In this document: positions 9,191 through 17,006 of the stretch, in pieces | Layout: the number at the start of each line of letters is the position of its first letter | Position numbering within the stretch: position 1 is the stretch's first letter | NCBI GenBank assembly: GCA_937888805.1 | Contig: CALBEY010000020.1 | Location: 17,631 to 81,630 of the forward strand | DNA from: an uncultured Burkholderiaceae bacterium | GTDB lineage: Bacteria; Pseudomonadota; Gammaproteobacteria; Burkholderiales; Burkholderiaceae_B | Length of the DNA stretch: 64,000 nucleotides | Direction: 5' to 3' | Made by a program: the position numbers and the translations under genes | The notes under the pieces: generated by a model | Seen by the model: only the letters and a program-made list of their open reading frames with translations | Database searches by the model: none | What the model was told of the DNA's origin: nothing

Positions 9191-9240
9191 GTTGTCCGAA
9201 GGTGGCTTGGGCACCCCCTAGGTTGACAACATTCTTTTAG
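9191..9240 (+). terminator. Possible imperfect terminator between the two MFS genes
   Basis: GTTGTC (9191-9196) can pair with GACAAC (9225-9230), and inside it GGTG (9201-9204) pairs with CACC (9212-9215). ATTCTTTT follows. The stem is interrupted and the T-tract short, so it is only a weak candidate. Confidence 0.25.
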
Positions 9241-9249
9241 AAGTGATCC

Positions 9250-10572
9250 ATGACAGATTTGGCACCAAGGACTACTGAAGCCATTTTGCAACCCGGCGTT
9301 AAGCGCCGAGAAGTTTTTGGTTGGGCGCTGTACGACTTTGCCAACTCGGGCTACACCACCGTTGTTTTGACGGCAGTGTTTTCTGCCTATTTTGTTAGCG
9401 GCGTGGTGGGTGATGCCACGCTTGGTACCTTTTGGTGGACGCTTACCCTTAGTGCCTCTCATTTTTTGGTGATGCTCACCATACCCTTCATGGGGGTGTG
9501 GGCTGATCAGCACCACTCACGCCGACGGCTGCTCTGGTTAACCACGGCAGGGTGCGTGGTGAGCACCGCAGCGCTCGCTTTGGCTGGACCAGGCACGGTT
9601 TTGTTGGCCGTGGTTTTGGTGATTGTCTCTAATGTGTTTTTCAGTTGGGGCGAATCGTTAATTTCATCATTTTTACCGTCATTGGCTCGACCTCATGCCA
9701 TGGGTCGCGTGAGTGGTTGGGGCTGGGGTTTTGGCTATGTGGGTGGGATGCTGACGCTTGGACTGTGTCTGGCATATGTTCTTAGTGCGCAAGCGCAAGG
9801 ACAAAGCGCTGATGCCTTTGTGCCAGTGACTTTAATCATCACAGCATCTATTTTTGGATTGGCCGCTGTCATTTCTCTTTCGTTACTCAAAGAAAGAGCG
9901 CCACTGTCCAGGCAAAACTGCCAGACACCCAGTTCTTGGCGGCGCGTCTATCAAACTTGGCAGCATGCCCGCCAATATCAAGATTTTTTATGGTTGTTGG
10001 CCTGTACGGTGATGTACATGGGCGGTGTGGCTGTTGCAATCGCATTAGCAGCGATTTATGCCCAACAGGTCATCGGTTTTGACGCAACCGAAACCATGGT
10101 GCTGATTTTTGTATTGAATCTGGCCGCCGTGCTGGGCGCTTTGTTACTGGGTTATGGACAGGACTGGTTGGGGCATAAGGTGGCGTTAGCGCTCACTTTG
10201 ATCGGGTGGCTTGTGACGTGTCTGCTGGCCGCATGGGTCACCACCAAAGGTGGCTTCTGGGTTGCTGCTTCAATAGCGGGACTGTGCATGGGCGCCAGCC
10301 AATCGGTTGGCCGCGCCATGGTGGGTTTGTTGGCCCCGGCCAATCGCTTGGCGGAATTTTATGGTCTGTGGACTTTGGCCACGCGCGTGGCCAGCATCAT
10401 CGGCCCGCTGATGTATGGACTGGTGAGTTGGCTTAGCGACGGCAATCAACGCCGGGCAATCGCAGCAACGGGCTTGTTGTTTGTGGCGGGCTTGATGCTT
10501 TTGATACCGCTGCGGCTGGGCCGCGGTCGGGCAGCCGCGCAAGCAGCCGATACCCGAGCCGTCTCGCAATAA
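9250..10572 (+). CDS. MFS transporter, UMF1/Atg22-like family
   Basis: This 440-residue membrane protein has about 12 hydrophobic segments. The start of the mature fold, EVFGWALYDFANSGYTTVVLTAVFSAYF, carries the (G)WxxYDxANSxY signature of the UMF1/Atg22-like family. GWGWGFGYVGGMLTLGLC and MGASQSVGRAM are further family-like motifs. Yeast Atg22 exports amino acids from the vacuole; bacterial members have no settled substrate. It follows the MHS transporter by 62 nt and faces the rfaH-like gene tail to tail. Confidence 0.88.
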   Translation: MTDLAPRTTEAILQPGVKRREVFGWALYDFANSGYTTVVLTAVFSAYFVSGVVGDATLGTFWWTLTLSASHFLVMLTIPFMGVWADQHHSRRRLLWLTTAGCVVSTAALALAGPGTVLLAVVLVIVSNVFFSWGESLISSFLPSLARPHAMGRVSGWGWGFGYVGGMLTLGLCLAYVLSAQAQGQSADAFVPVTLIITASIFGLAAVISLSLLKERAPLSRQNCQTPSSWRRVYQTWQHARQYQDFLWLLACTVMYMGGVAVAIALAAIYAQQVIGFDATETMVLIFVLNLAAVLGALLLGYGQDWLGHKVALALTLIGWLVTCLLAAWVTTKGGFWVAASIAGLCMGASQSVGRAMVGLLAPANRLAEFYGLWTLATRVASIIGPLMYGLVSWLSDGNQRRAIAATGLLFVAGLMLLIPLRLGRGRAAAQAADTRAVSQ

Positions 10573-10588
10573 GTGCACAGCGGCTGGG

Positions 10589-11086
10589 CTAGCGTACCGC
10601 GGACAATTGACTGATCGGCAGTTTCATGCGGGTTGGTTTGTGTAGCAACTCAATCAAAACCATGGCCCGACTTTCGCCGTCATCCATCTCGTAGATCGCC
10701 TGCACGCCTTTGAATGGCCCCTCTTTAATCTCAACGGCTTCGCCGGGTTGATAGAGACTTTTGGGCGATTGGGTGAGTCTGTTTTCTTGGTCGCGTAATA
10801 AAGCGATGAGTTCATGATCAACCCGCGCGGGCGCCATGCCGAAACTCACCAATTTACTCACGCCGAGCGTTGATCGAATGGGTGACCAGCTTTTGCCCGA
10901 AAGATGGGTGTCGAGTTCAATGAATAAATATCGAGAAAACAGTGGTTCTCTCACCACTTCAAGCGACTGCTTGGTGAGTTTTTCTTTGGTAAAGGTTGGC
11001 AAGAAACAGGTAAACCCTTGACGTTCTAAGTTTAACTGAGCCCGCACTTCTTGCCGGGGTTTTGTGTGTACGACGAACCAATCCAT
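10589..11086 (-). CDS. rfaH: RfaH-like transcription antitermination factor
   Basis: This 165-residue protein is a NusG paralogue. The N-terminal NGN domain begins MDWFVVHTKPRQEVRAQLNL, and continues with RYLFIEL and GVSKLVSFG. A KOW domain follows (YQPGEAVEIKEGPFKGVQAIY). Length and the GVSKLVSFG element match RfaH and not housekeeping NusG, which is about 175-185 residues and sits with secE. RfaH-type factors bind elongating polymerase at ops sites of long polysaccharide or secretion operons. No such operon is in the window, so its targets must lie elsewhere. The start has no strong ribosome site. Confidence 0.87.
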   Translation of the reverse strand: MDWFVVHTKPRQEVRAQLNLERQGFTCFLPTFTKEKLTKQSLEVVREPLFSRYLFIELDTHLSGKSWSPIRSTLGVSKLVSFGMAPARVDHELIALLRDQENRLTQSPKSLYQPGEAVEIKEGPFKGVQAIYEMDDGESRAMVLIELLHKPTRMKLPISQLSAVR

Positions 11087-11247
11087 AACGCGAGTGTAAG
11101 CTTAAATTTATTATTTTTTCAAATCGTCATTTTATTCACCAGTAACTTTCATGGCGTGTTTTCTTGCTACTCTAATGTTTAGTTCTTAATCATGAGTATC
11201 GGCGTCAGTCACTCGCTGAAACCAGACAAAAGTAGAGAGGTTCCCAA

Positions 11248-11856
11248 ATGTTGCTCTATGACATGCGTACGGCCATGAACCCCCGCCGGGTGCGTATTTT
11301 TTTGGCTGAAAAAGGCCTTCAAATCCCGATCCAAGCGGTGGACGGCAGCAAAAATGAAAACCGCACAGCGGCTTTTTTGGCGATCAACCCGCTCGGAAAG
11401 CTACCGGTGTTGCAACTCGATGATGGCACTTATATCAGTGAATCCATTGCCATCTGTCGGTATTTGGAAGCCCTTCATCCTCAAAACCCTTTGTTTGGTG
11501 AAGACCCCAAGACCCAAGCGATCGTCGAAATGTGGACCCGTCGACTCGAATCGGAAATGGTGCTCCCGTTAACCAGTGCCTTTAGACACACCGGTGCGTA
11601 TTGGCAAGGTAAGCTTGAGCAGAACCCAGTACTTGGCCAGTGGTGGCGTGAGCGAGCGCTTGAGTCCTATGCATGGCTAGATCAAGTATTGGCAGATCGA
11701 GCGTTTGTGGCCACTGACCGATACAGCATGGCGGATATTGTTTTGCAATGTGCTTTGATCATGGCCAAACCAACGGGCACGCCAATTCCAACCGATTGCA
11801 CCCATGTCAGTCGTTGGTATGCTGATGTGAGTGCGCGACCCACGGCACGTGCTTAA
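11248..11856 (+). CDS. Glutathione S-transferase family protein
   Basis: This is a 202-residue cytosolic protein. The N-terminal thioredoxin-like domain (residues 1-80) has MRTAMNPRRVRIFLAEKG, and the glutathione-contacting turn NPLGKLPVLQLDDG with the ES pair in YISESIAICRYLE. The all-helical C-terminal domain includes FVATDRYSMADIVLQCAL, the N-capping region with the conserved Asp. GAGAGG precedes the ATG. The SNAIL-like catalytic Ser/Tyr is not clear. It heads a four-gene group in the same direction with an SDR, diaminopropionate ammonia-lyase and an M20 hydrolase, but a shared pathway is inference. Confidence 0.9.
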   Translation: MLLYDMRTAMNPRRVRIFLAEKGLQIPIQAVDGSKNENRTAAFLAINPLGKLPVLQLDDGTYISESIAICRYLEALHPQNPLFGEDPKTQAIVEMWTRRLESEMVLPLTSAFRHTGAYWQGKLEQNPVLGQWWRERALESYAWLDQVLADRAFVATDRYSMADIVLQCALIMAKPTGTPIPTDCTHVSRWYADVSARPTARA

Positions 11857-11900
11857 AGTGGTGTGACGACTGTTTTTTCATGTCTTAGGATTCATCAATC

Positions 11901-12626
11901 ATGTCTGAGCGGGTGTGTTTAATTATTGGTGCTGGCAGTGGATTGGGTGCAGGCTTGGCTCGAACCTTCGCCGCTGCTGGTTTAACGGTCTGTTTGGTGC
12001 GACGACACTCAGAACCCCTGCAACCACTGCTTGATGACATCAGATCGAAGGGCGTTGATGCGCATGGTTTTGCCGTTGATGCGCGTGACCCTGCAGCGCT
12101 AGGTGCGTTGTTTGATCATGTCGAGCAAACAATTGGACCAATTGAAGTGACGATTTTCAATGTGGGGGGTAATGTGCGGGCAGGCGTTTTAGAGACATCG
12201 GCTGAAACGTACTTGAAGACTTGGCAAACCAGCGCGCTGGCTGGATTTTTGACTGGACAACAGGCGGCTCGTGTGATGCAACCTCGTGGACGAGGAACGA
12301 TATTGTTTACGGGCGCCACCGCAAGTATGCGTGGTGGGCTTGGCTTTTCTGCGTTTGCTGCCGCCAAAACGGCACTTCGAGCCTTCGCGCAAAGTTTGGC
12401 CCGCGAATTTGGCCCGCAAGGCATCCATGTTGCGCATATCGTGGTCGATGGTGGGATAGACTCCCCTCGGATTCGAGAGCAGCAACCCGAGCGAGTCGCG
12501 GCTGCTGGCGAGGATGGGTTGTTGCTGCCAGAGCATTTGGCAAAAAACTATTTGATGCTGCATCAGCAGCCAAAAGACGCGTGGACATTTGAATTGGACT
12601 TGCGCCCTTGGTGTGAGCGTTGGTAG
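11901..12626 (+). CDS. SDR-family protein lacking the catalytic tyrosine
   Basis: This 241-residue Rossmann protein starts with the nucleotide motif IIGAGSGLGAGLARTF (GxxxGxG). The NAG-like segment is FNVGGNV. The usual active-site YxxxK reads FAAAK, with Phe152 (bases 12354-12356) in place of Tyr and Lys156 kept. The preceding Ser/Thr region is ILFTGATASMRGG. Phe versions of this site occur in a recognised SDR subgroup, so the change may be ancestral and the protein may bind cofactor without classical dehydrogenase chemistry. AGGA lies about 10 nt before the ATG. The dpaL-like gene starts 9 nt after its stop. Confidence 0.85.
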   Translation: MSERVCLIIGAGSGLGAGLARTFAAAGLTVCLVRRHSEPLQPLLDDIRSKGVDAHGFAVDARDPAALGALFDHVEQTIGPIEVTIFNVGGNVRAGVLETSAETYLKTWQTSALAGFLTGQQAARVMQPRGRGTILFTGATASMRGGLGFSAFAAAKTALRAFAQSLAREFGPQGIHVAHIVVDGGIDSPRIREQQPERVAAAGEDGLLLPEHLAKNYLMLHQQPKDAWTFELDLRPWCERW

Positions 12627-12635
12627 AGTAGGTAC

Positions 12636-13856
12636 ATGACAATCATTGACGCTGTTGGCGTATCGGCCTACTTAAATTGTGAGGCCGTACCTGCTGACCG
12701 ACCTTATGCGACCATCGTTGGCGCTGCTTTAAGTGATCACGGGTTTGACGCCGCGCTGCAAGAAATTGGTCATTGGCCAGGCTACCAACCCACGCCCTTA
12801 CATCGGTTGAGTCAGTTGGCGACTCGATTGGGTTTGGAATCGATTGTTTATAAAGATGAGAGCCAACGGTTTGCCCTTAAAAGTTTTAAGGCCCTAGGTG
12901 GTGCCTATGCGGTGTTTCGGTTGATCCAAAAGGCGATCGCGCTCCAGTTTCCCGGCGTTCAGGCAACCGTTGCAGACATTCTCTCAGGCCGTTTTAAAGA
13001 GACCGTTGCTGCGCTCACAGTCACTTGCGCCACGGACGGCAACCACGGTCGATCAGTGGCTTGGGGGGCGCAAACGTTTGGTTGTCGTTGTGTCATTTAC
13101 GTTCATCAGGCCGTCAGCCAAGGGCGGGCCGATGCCATCGCGGCCTTTGGTGCCGAAGTGGTTCGGGTACCGGGCAACTATGACGATTCGGTGCGACACG
13201 CCGAACAACAGGCAAAAGTCCATGGCTGGACAGTGGTGTCTGACACGACCTATGAGGGCTATCGCAAGATTCCGATTGATGTCATGCACGGCTACGGTGT
13301 CATGGCTCGTGAAGTGGTGGCTGAAATGCCCACCCCGCCAACACACGTGATTGTGCAGGCTGGTGTGGGGGCGTTTGCGGCGGCGGTCTGCGCGACCTTT
13401 TGGTTGGCGTGGGGTCCCCAACGGCCACAGTTTATTTTGGTGGAACCACAAAATGCGGCCTGTTTTTTTGAGAGCGGCTTGGCGGGCCAGCCCGTGGCCG
13501 TTGCCGGTGAGCTCGACACGGTGATGGCTGGCTTGGCCTGTGGGGAAGTGTCAGCAGTGGCGTGGGATATTTTAAGGTTCGGTGTTCAGGCTTACGCCAC
13601 CTTGGCTGATGACTTTGCCTTGCAAGCCATGAGCCTGTTAGCAGAACCGAGCGCACCCGATCCAGCCATCGTTGCCGGTGAAACCGGCAGCGTCGGTCTT
13701 GGCTTGTTACTGGCTATTGAAAAATCACCTGAGCTCAAGCAGCTGTTGGGGCTTAATGCGCACTCTCGCATTTTAATCCTGGGAAGCGAAGGCGACACAG
13801 ATCCAGCGATTTATCAGTCGGTTGTGGGCCGCTCGGCCGAGCAGGTGACGGCATGA
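12636..13856 (+). CDS. dpaL: Diaminopropionate ammonia-lyase
   Basis: This 406-residue fold-type II PLP enzyme would convert 2,3-diaminopropionate to pyruvate and two ammonia. The Schiff-base Lys is K85 in LKSFKALGGAYAVFRL, a segment characteristic of DpaL/YgeX and distinct from ordinary threonine dehydratase. The second landmark is CATDGNHGRSVAWGAQ, and the glycine-rich phosphate loop is VQAGVGAFAAAV. The C-terminus AGETGSVGLGLLLA also fits. Length is usual for the family (about 400). Its stop overlaps the next start by 4 nt, so it is translationally coupled to the M20 hydrolase, which suggests the hydrolase supplies its substrate. Confidence 0.9.
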   Translation: MTIIDAVGVSAYLNCEAVPADRPYATIVGAALSDHGFDAALQEIGHWPGYQPTPLHRLSQLATRLGLESIVYKDESQRFALKSFKALGGAYAVFRLIQKAIALQFPGVQATVADILSGRFKETVAALTVTCATDGNHGRSVAWGAQTFGCRCVIYVHQAVSQGRADAIAAFGAEVVRVPGNYDDSVRHAEQQAKVHGWTVVSDTTYEGYRKIPIDVMHGYGVMAREVVAEMPTPPTHVIVQAGVGAFAAAVCATFWLAWGPQRPQFILVEPQNAACFFESGLAGQPVAVAGELDTVMAGLACGEVSAVAWDILRFGVQAYATLADDFALQAMSLLAEPSAPDPAIVAGETGSVGLGLLLAIEKSPELKQLLGLNAHSRILILGSEGDTDPAIYQSVVGRSAEQVTA

Positions 13857-15088
13857 GTCAGGTGCGCTTGGAGATCAATGCGAAACGCATGATGCAACGC
13901 TTGCAGACGCTAGCCGCTGTGGGCCAAACCGCCGATGGGTCGTGTTGTCGTGTGGCATTAACTGACGAAGACCGTGCTGGGCGCGACTTGGTGGTGCAGT
14001 GGATGACTGATTTGGGGTTACAAGTATCGGTTGATCCAATCGGCAATATCTTTGGCTATCGGCCAGGTCAGCGCGAGGATTTGGCGCCTGTGATGACCGG
14101 GTCACACATCGACACGGTGCGCACCGGTGGCATCTATGACGGCAACTACGGTGTTTTGGCGGGCTTAGAGATTGTTGAGTGTTTAAACGAGGCCAGTCAG
14201 CAAACGCAGCGAGGCCTGGTGGTGGCGATTTTTACCAATGAAGAGGGCGTGCGTTTTACGCCCGATATGCTGGGGTCATTGGTTTATGCCGATGGCATGA
14301 CGTTGACGCAAGCATTGGCTTTGAGCGATAAGCAGGGCGTCACCCTAGGGGCTGCCCTTGAAAAAATCGGTTACGCGGGCACCGCGCCATTGGGCATCCA
14401 CCGACCCCATGCGTTTGTTGAGCTTCACATCGAGCAAGGTCCGATCCTTGACGCAGAGAAGCGGCAAATTGGTGTGGTTGAACACCTGCAGGGCATCTCA
14501 TGGCAAGAAATCACCATTGGTGGACAGGCCAATCATGCAGGTACCACCCCGATGACATTGCGCCATGATGCTGGTTATGCGGCAGCTGCGGTGATGACCT
14601 TCGTCCGAGAACTTGCGCGTGAGATGGGCGGCCATCAAGTGGCCACCGTCGGACAGATCAAGCTCACCCCCAATGTGGCCAATGTCATTGCCGCGCAAGC
14701 TGTGTTGACTGTTGACCTGCGTAATACAGACGAATCTTTGCTGAACGTTGCGCGGGATCGCTTGGCAGGGTTTCTAGAGCAATTGGCGCAAGCCGAGGGT
14801 GTGTCGATCGAGGTGTCGGATAAAGTGCGGTTTGCACCGGTGAGTTTTGATGTGAGCTTAACGGATTTGGTTGAGCAACAAGCCGTGAGTTTGGGCTACA
14901 CCAACCGGCGTCTTAATTCAGGTGCAGGCCACGATGCTCAGATGCTCAGTCGAATTTGTCCCTCAGCCATGATCTTTGTGCCCAGTGTGGCAGGCATCAG
15001 TCATAACCCTGCCGAGCACACTGAGGCCTGCGACTTGGCAGCGGGCTGTCAGGTGCTTTGCCAAACGCTTTTGGCGCTTGCCAATTAA
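13853..15088 (+). CDS. M20-family Zn-dependent amidohydrolase (AllC/HyuC type)
   Basis: This 411-residue metallohydrolase belongs to the N-carbamoyl-L-amino-acid hydrolase/allantoate amidohydrolase group. Metal and catalytic landmarks are GSHIDTV (His, Asp), TNEEGVRF (catalytic and metal Glu), ELHIEQGPIL and, near the end, SGAGHDAQ with the last His. The dimerisation insert includes GQANHAGTTPM. Members remove carbamoyl or ureido groups. It overlaps dpaL by ATGA. In E. coli the dpaL homologue ygeX also lies beside an M20 gene (ygeY), but this protein looks like AllC/HyuC. An attractive substrate is therefore a carbamoylated or otherwise N-acylated diaminopropionate; that is inference. Confidence 0.88.
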   Translation: MSQVRLEINAKRMMQRLQTLAAVGQTADGSCCRVALTDEDRAGRDLVVQWMTDLGLQVSVDPIGNIFGYRPGQREDLAPVMTGSHIDTVRTGGIYDGNYGVLAGLEIVECLNEASQQTQRGLVVAIFTNEEGVRFTPDMLGSLVYADGMTLTQALALSDKQGVTLGAALEKIGYAGTAPLGIHRPHAFVELHIEQGPILDAEKRQIGVVEHLQGISWQEITIGGQANHAGTTPMTLRHDAGYAAAAVMTFVRELAREMGGHQVATVGQIKLTPNVANVIAAQAVLTVDLRNTDESLLNVARDRLAGFLEQLAQAEGVSIEVSDKVRFAPVSFDVSLTDLVEQQAVSLGYTNRRLNSGAGHDAQMLSRICPSAMIFVPSVAGISHNPAEHTEACDLAAGCQVLCQTLLALAN

Positions 15089-15168
15089 AATGGGATAGCC
15101 GGCCAAGGGCGATCAGTGCTAGTCTGATGGCTCACAGAGGCACTCACTCTAATGGGATATTTAGACGA

Positions 15169-15999
15169 ATGAACATGCAAATATGGTGTAAACGATGGAC
15201 TGGCTTGTCTGTGGCGATGATTTTTGGGGTGGCATCCGTGAGCGCTTTCGCTCAATCAGCGGCGTTACCACCTGGCGTATTTGCCACCGTTAACGGCCAA
15301 CCACTAAGCGATGCCTTGCTTGATGTGAATGTTGCGGCCAATGTCACCCAAGGTCGTGCTGACACGCCGCAGTTGCGTGAGGTGATCAAAAACGAACTGG
15401 TGGGGCGTGAGGTGCTGGCGCAAGAAGCTCAAAAATTAAAGCTTGATCAGACCGGTCAGGCGCAAGCGCAAATGGCACAACTGCAACAAAACTTTTTGGC
15501 CAATCTCTTGCTTAATCACCACAACACAACCAATCCAGTCACCGAAGCTGCGATTAAGGCTGAGTACGACGCGTTTCTCAATAATATCAAGGGTGCCAAG
15601 CAATACCAACTCAGTTTGATTGTGGTGCCAACAGAAGCCCGCGCCAAAGAAATCATCACTGAGATTGGCAAAACCAAGGACAAAGGTCTGTTCGCCAAAC
15701 TGGCCGCAGATGAATCGATTGATGCGAGCCGGGCCGATCAAGGTAAGCTCGATTGGCTCTTGCCTGAGCAGATGTTGCCTGCCGTTGGCAATGTGGTGGC
15801 CAACCTCAGTGAAGGTCGTGTCAGTGCGGTGCCGATACAGACCCGTGCCGGATGGAACGTGATTCGCGTGGACGGCATTCGTGCTTTTACACCGCCGCCA
15901 ATGACTGACATTGAAAGTCAATTGCGCCAGGCTGTGACACAGAAGCAGCTTTCAGCCTATATCCAGAAGCTGCAGTCTCAGGCCAAGATTGTTCAATGA
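15169..15999 (+). CDS. Parvulin-type peptidyl-prolyl isomerase, periplasmic
   Basis: This is a 276-residue SurA/PrsA-like foldase. I chose the ATG at 15169; a nearby ATG at 15175 would also work, and the longer upstream frame overlaps the M20 gene. A Sec signal peptide (CKRWTGLSVAMIFGVASVSAFA) precedes mature QSAALPPG. The N-terminal chaperone region (residues about 30-120) is helical. The parvulin domain spans about 140-245, with FAKLAADESIDASRADQGKL and RAGWNVIRVDG. The strand usually reading HILV is SLIVV here, so the family His is absent. A possible role is outer-membrane or periplasmic protein folding. It converges on the peroxidase-related gene across a perfect stem-loop. Confidence 0.88.
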   Translation: MNMQIWCKRWTGLSVAMIFGVASVSAFAQSAALPPGVFATVNGQPLSDALLDVNVAANVTQGRADTPQLREVIKNELVGREVLAQEAQKLKLDQTGQAQAQMAQLQQNFLANLLLNHHNTTNPVTEAAIKAEYDAFLNNIKGAKQYQLSLIVVPTEARAKEIITEIGKTKDKGLFAKLAADESIDASRADQGKLDWLLPEQMLPAVGNVVANLSEGRVSAVPIQTRAGWNVIRVDGIRAFTPPPMTDIESQLRQAVTQKQLSAYIQKLQSQAKIVQ

Positions 16000-16002
16000 A
16001 GT

Positions 16003-16040
16003 CGTTAGAACATCACGGGCCAATTGGTGATGTTCTAACG
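16003..16040. terminator. Perfect 14-bp stem-loop between convergent genes
   Basis: CGTTAGAACATCAC (16003-16016) and its exact complement GTGATGTTCTAACG (16027-16040) flank a 10-nt loop. The left arm starts 4 nt after the foldase stop, and the right arm covers the stop of the minus-strand gene (16035-16037). No T-run follows on either strand, so it is not a textbook intrinsic terminator; it could end transcription in both directions with Rho or stabilise 3' ends. Confidence 0.7.
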
Positions 16041-16619
16041 CCCCATGCTGTAAAACTCGGCATTGGGTTTCATTTCGGTGGCACTCGCTAACCGGTTGCT
16101 CATCGCAAAAAAGGCCGCGATGCTGGCGATGTCCCACAGGTCTTCTTCTGAAAGTCCCGCTTGGCGTGCGGTTTGTCGATCACGATCGCTTAAGCTTGCC
16201 GCATCGCGCGAGACCGTCATGGCGTAATCCAGCATGGCGAGTTGCCGCTCAGTTAAATCAGCGTGCCGATAGTTGGTCGCCACTTGATCTGCGATTGTTG
16301 TGCTCTTGGCTCGAATGCGCAAAATGGCACCGTGAGCCACCACACAATATAAGCAATGATTAGCACCTGACGTAGCCACCACAATCATCTCGCGTTCGGC
16401 TTTGCTTAACCCGCTCTCGCCATCCATTAAGGCATCGTGATAAGCCATGAAGGCGCGAAACTCTGCGGGTCGACGCGCCAAGACAAGCATCACATTGGGA
16501 ATGAAACCGGCTTTGGTTTGTGTTGCCAGCAAACGGTCACGGATGTCTTCAGGCAAGTCAGTTAACGCGGGAACGTCAACGCAAGCAATGGCTTCATTGG
16601 GGGCTGCGGATGTGTTCAT
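16035..16619 (-). CDS. Peroxidase-related protein, AhpD/carboxymuconolactone decarboxylase fold
   Basis: This 194-residue helical protein has the AhpD-like redox motif CLYCVVAHG (C-x-x-C followed by His) in the segment EREMIVVATSGANHCLYC. The N-terminal part, with IPNVMLVLARRPAEFRAFMAYHDALM, matches the uncharacterised peroxidase-related enzyme family. The C-terminus has the LTERQLAMLDYAM and DLWDIASIAAFFAMSNRLAS segments. I chose the ATG at 16619; the upstream extension to 16697 has no ribosome site. Its role is probably thiol-dependent peroxide handling. It is divergent from the second liv operon. Confidence 0.85.
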   Translation of the reverse strand: MNTSAAPNEAIACVDVPALTDLPEDIRDRLLATQTKAGFIPNVMLVLARRPAEFRAFMAYHDALMDGESGLSKAEREMIVVATSGANHCLYCVVAHGAILRIRAKSTTIADQVATNYRHADLTERQLAMLDYAMTVSRDAASLSDRDRQTARQAGLSEEDLWDIASIAAFFAMSNRLASATEMKPNAEFYSMGR

Positions 16620-17006
16620 AGTGAGTTGTGCCAAACAAGATGTTGGATAATCGATTTCAAGCAAGAGCCTCCTTTGCCGACAGATAAGTTCAGACATCGG
16701 GTAAATGCGGGGTCGCGCATACCAAAACTCTGTGTTTTCCTATTCAGAATAAGAGGAAGACTTTAATCATCATAAATCAGTTAAATGATATTCGGATTCA
16801 ATGCGTTAGCTAAAAAAGGTTGGTCTGTGGCAACGGCGACCTTTCCCTCAACCATTTGAATCCCACTTGGATTAGCACTCTTGACGAACGGTTTGCGGCG
16901 GCGCATCTTATGCTCCACAAGTAAAGTAAATAGACAGCAGGTTGGAACGACGTTACCAACACCGAGTTGGTAACACTTTTATTGATACCTTCAAGGGAGA
17001 CAGAAA
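16620..17006. other. 387-nt divergent intergenic region upstream of the second liv operon
   Basis: No protein-coding gene is visible. The region is AT-rich in the middle (16720-16815). It contains a perfect 9-bp inverted repeat at 16952-16974 and a TTGACG at 16881-16886 that could be a -35 element for the plus-strand operon, without a convincing -10. AAGGGAGA just before the livK ATG is the ribosome site. Nothing suggests a structured riboswitch. Confidence 0.6.
16952..16974. promoter_or_regulatory. Perfect palindrome, candidate operator of the second liv operon
   Basis: GTTACCAAC, five bases (ACCGA), then GTTGGTAAC form an exact 9-bp inverted repeat ending 32 nt before the livK ATG. A related GTTGGAAC lies at 16941-16948. 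ACTTTTATT follows the right arm, so a small attenuator is an alternative reading. The symmetry and spacing resemble TetR- or GntR-type operators; no regulator gene is adjacent. Confidence 0.5.

Noticed and set aside
9223..9228. TTGACA resembling a -35 before the UMF1-type MFS gene
   Set aside because: No -10-like hexamer lies 16-18 nt downstream before the ATG.
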